DNA of 33,368 nucleotides from Bacteroidota bacterium (GTDB lineage: Bacteria; Bacteroidota; Bacteroidia; Sphingobacteriales; Sphingobacteriaceae): the NCBI GenBank assembly GCA_026224775.1, contig JAMFRP010000056.1, positions 1 through 33,368 of the forward strand, written 5' to 3'. Below the pieces are notes generated by a model. The model did not search any database. It saw only the letters and a list, made by a program, of their open reading frames with translations, and was not told the DNA's origin. The stretch's first letter is position 1, and the number at the start of each line of letters is the position of its first letter. Shown here piece by piece: positions 32,543-33,368 of the stretch. The translations under genes and the position numbers were made by a program.

Positions 32543-33019
32543 TTATTCCAAAGTTATCTGACGTTTAATGCTTTCTTCTAATGATATAAAGGTTTCCGTG
32601 CGTTGTACGCCGGTTATGCCCTGTATGTGCTCATTCAGTATTTCGCGCAGGTGGGTAGTATCATGGCAAACAATTTTCGCGAAGATACTCCAACTACCGG
32701 TGGTGTAATGCAGCTCTACTATTTCCTTTACGGCTTTTAGCTGCTTTACGGCCTCGTTATACTGTGAGCCTTTTTCCAGATAAATACCCAGGAAGGCAGT
32801 TATATCATATCCAAGTTTTTGGGGATCGACTTCTAAAGTAGCGCCTTTGATCACACCCATCTCTTCCAACTTTTTCATACGCACATGGATGGTTCCGCCC
32901 GAAACGATCAATTCTTTTGCAATTTCCGTGTACGGAGTAGTTGCATTTTTCATTAAAATCGACAAAATCTGGATATCAAGATTATCAATTTCTAAATTTT
33001 GGGCTTTTCTGTGGGTCAT
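32543..33019 (-). CDS. Lrp/AsnC family transcriptional regulator
   Basis: 158 residues. The N-terminal winged helix (about 12-65; LDIQILSILMKNATTPYTEIAKELIVSGGTIHVRMKKLEEMGVIKG) is the usual Lrp HTH, followed by a RAM/ACT-like ligand domain (about 72-150; YDITAFLGIYLEKG ... HYTTGSWSIFAKIVC ... GVQRTETFISLEE). It would form dimers or octamers and respond to an amino acid; the targets are not visible. The AT-rich upstream region has a TTTAATTAAA palindrome at 33050-33059 that might be part of an operator. Genes for branched-chain and serine metabolism are far off in the window, so a link is speculative. Confidence 0.94.
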   Translation of the reverse strand: MTHRKAQNLEIDNLDIQILSILMKNATTPYTEIAKELIVSGGTIHVRMKKLEEMGVIKGATLEVDPQKLGYDITAFLGIYLEKGSQYNEAVKQLKAVKEIVELHYTTGSWSIFAKIVCHDTTHLREILNEHIQGITGVQRTETFISLEESIKRQITLE

Positions 33020-33172
33020 AAATTTTAAATTCTATACTAATATACAAGTTTAATTAAAATTAAACTAAAAATAAAATTATTTTGTTGAAATATTTGCAAG
33101 GAATTGATGGGTCTATTAGATTTGTAATAAGCAAATAACCAATTGCAAACGTTCTTTCAAAACAAAATATAA

Positions 33173-33284
33173 TGTTGGGTGGTGAAATTTTTGGCAGACA
33201 CACCTCCTTGTCCCGGTGGCGGAGATCATAGAAAACCCGAAGCGGGCTAACTACTCTGTGGAGGTTCGAATCCTTCCCCAACAG
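33173..33284 (+). tRNA. tRNA-like gene with atypical anticodon arm and 40-base variable arm
   Basis: The acceptor stem TGTTGGG (33173-33179) pairs perfectly with CCCAACA (33277-33283). The D-arm is Leu-like (GTG/CAC, loop AAATTTTTGGCAGA with GG). The T-arm GGAGG, loop TTCGAAT, CCTTC is canonical. The anticodon stem CCTCC/GGTGG has a T-T mismatch and the loop TTGTCCC would give GTC with C at position 37, which is unusual. The variable region (33220-33259) folds as CGGAG/CTCTG, TAG/CTA and CCCG/CGGG, far longer than a normal class II arm. CCA is not encoded. It may be an atypical tRNA, an allo-tRNA-like molecule, or a pseudogene; the amino acid cannot be assigned. Confidence 0.5.
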
Positions 33285-33285
33285 C

Positions 33286-33303
33286 AATTACCTGGCGGTA
33301 ATT
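33286..33303 (+). repeat. Small hairpin between the two tRNA-like sequences
   Basis: AATTACC and GGTAATT pair over 7 bp with a TGGC loop, in the 25-base spacer. It could be a processing signal for a common precursor. Confidence 0.4.
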
Positions 33304-33309
33304 TTATCC

Positions 33310-33368
33310 TGTAGGATGGTGAAATTTTTGGCAGACACACCTCCTTGTCGCGGTGGCGGAGATCATGG
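33310..33368 (+). tRNA. Second tRNA-like copy, truncated by the window end
   Basis: From the D-arm on it repeats the first copy (GTGAAATTTTTGGCAGACAC, then CCTCC/GGTGG with the same mismatch), but the anticodon loop is TTGTCGC and the acceptor 5' strand is TGTAGGA instead of TGTTGGG. The 3' half, including the matching acceptor strand, lies beyond the window. The spacing between starts is 137 bases. Confidence 0.45.

Noticed and set aside
33060..33287. 75-residue minus-strand ORF beginning MLLGKDSNLHRV
   Set aside because: It reads the antisense of the tRNA-like sequence; this kind of N-terminus is a known artefact of translating tRNA complements.

Overview
The window looks like chromosomal DNA of a Bacteroidota bacterium, most likely Sphingobacteriaceae (Mucilaginibacter/Pedobacter-like). 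The reasons are: about 40% GC; TAnnTTTG promoter elements upstream of many genes with almost no Shine-Dalgarno sequences; a very long SecA (1103 aa); DUF4369/TlpA-type thioredoxins; a DnaG primase without zinc ligands; and abundant family-specific intergenic palindromes. The genus is an inference; the phylum is well supported.

Layout. 1-5,000: metabolic genes, mostly on the minus strand: ilvE, tryptophan 2,3-dioxygenase, a universal stress protein, a small hypothetical gene, and a SerB-type phosphatase fused to a catalytically gutted SerA with an ACT domain. 5,000-10,550: an NAD-dependent epimerase flanked by ATGTGCAnAT repeats, a divergent arginase-superfamily protein, two tandem paralogous exported DUF4369-thioredoxin proteins, and a small exported gene split by a frameshift. 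10,550-18,050: purD and secA in divergent orientation, then a SPOR-domain protein, an M20 amidohydrolase and an exported hypothetical protein. 18,150-24,530: asnS, an EamA transporter, dnaG-yraN-glutaminyl cyclase in a tight run, and a DUF805 membrane protein. 24,580-25,340: a lone HUH/Y1 transposase next to a cluster of five palindromic REP-like units, a probable REPtron. 25,338-32,450: pgi, a small hypothetical gene, prfB read through a programmed +1 frameshift, an exported alpha/beta hydrolase, and tex. 32,540-33,368: an Lrp/AsnC regulator, then two tandem tRNA-like sequences with an odd anticodon arm and an extra-long variable arm; the second is cut by the window end.

Most genes are housekeeping (translation, replication, secretion, glycolysis, purine and amino acid metabolism). 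The unusual content is mainly intergenic: at least four separate classes of palindromic repeat, a REP/transposase pair, and the tRNA-like tandem. Within genes, the points to check are the SerB-SerA fusion, the ligand-less primase zinc domain, the substituted metal ligands in the arginase-like protein, the prfB recoding site, and a frameshift-split gene with an A_AAA_AAC heptamer at the break.
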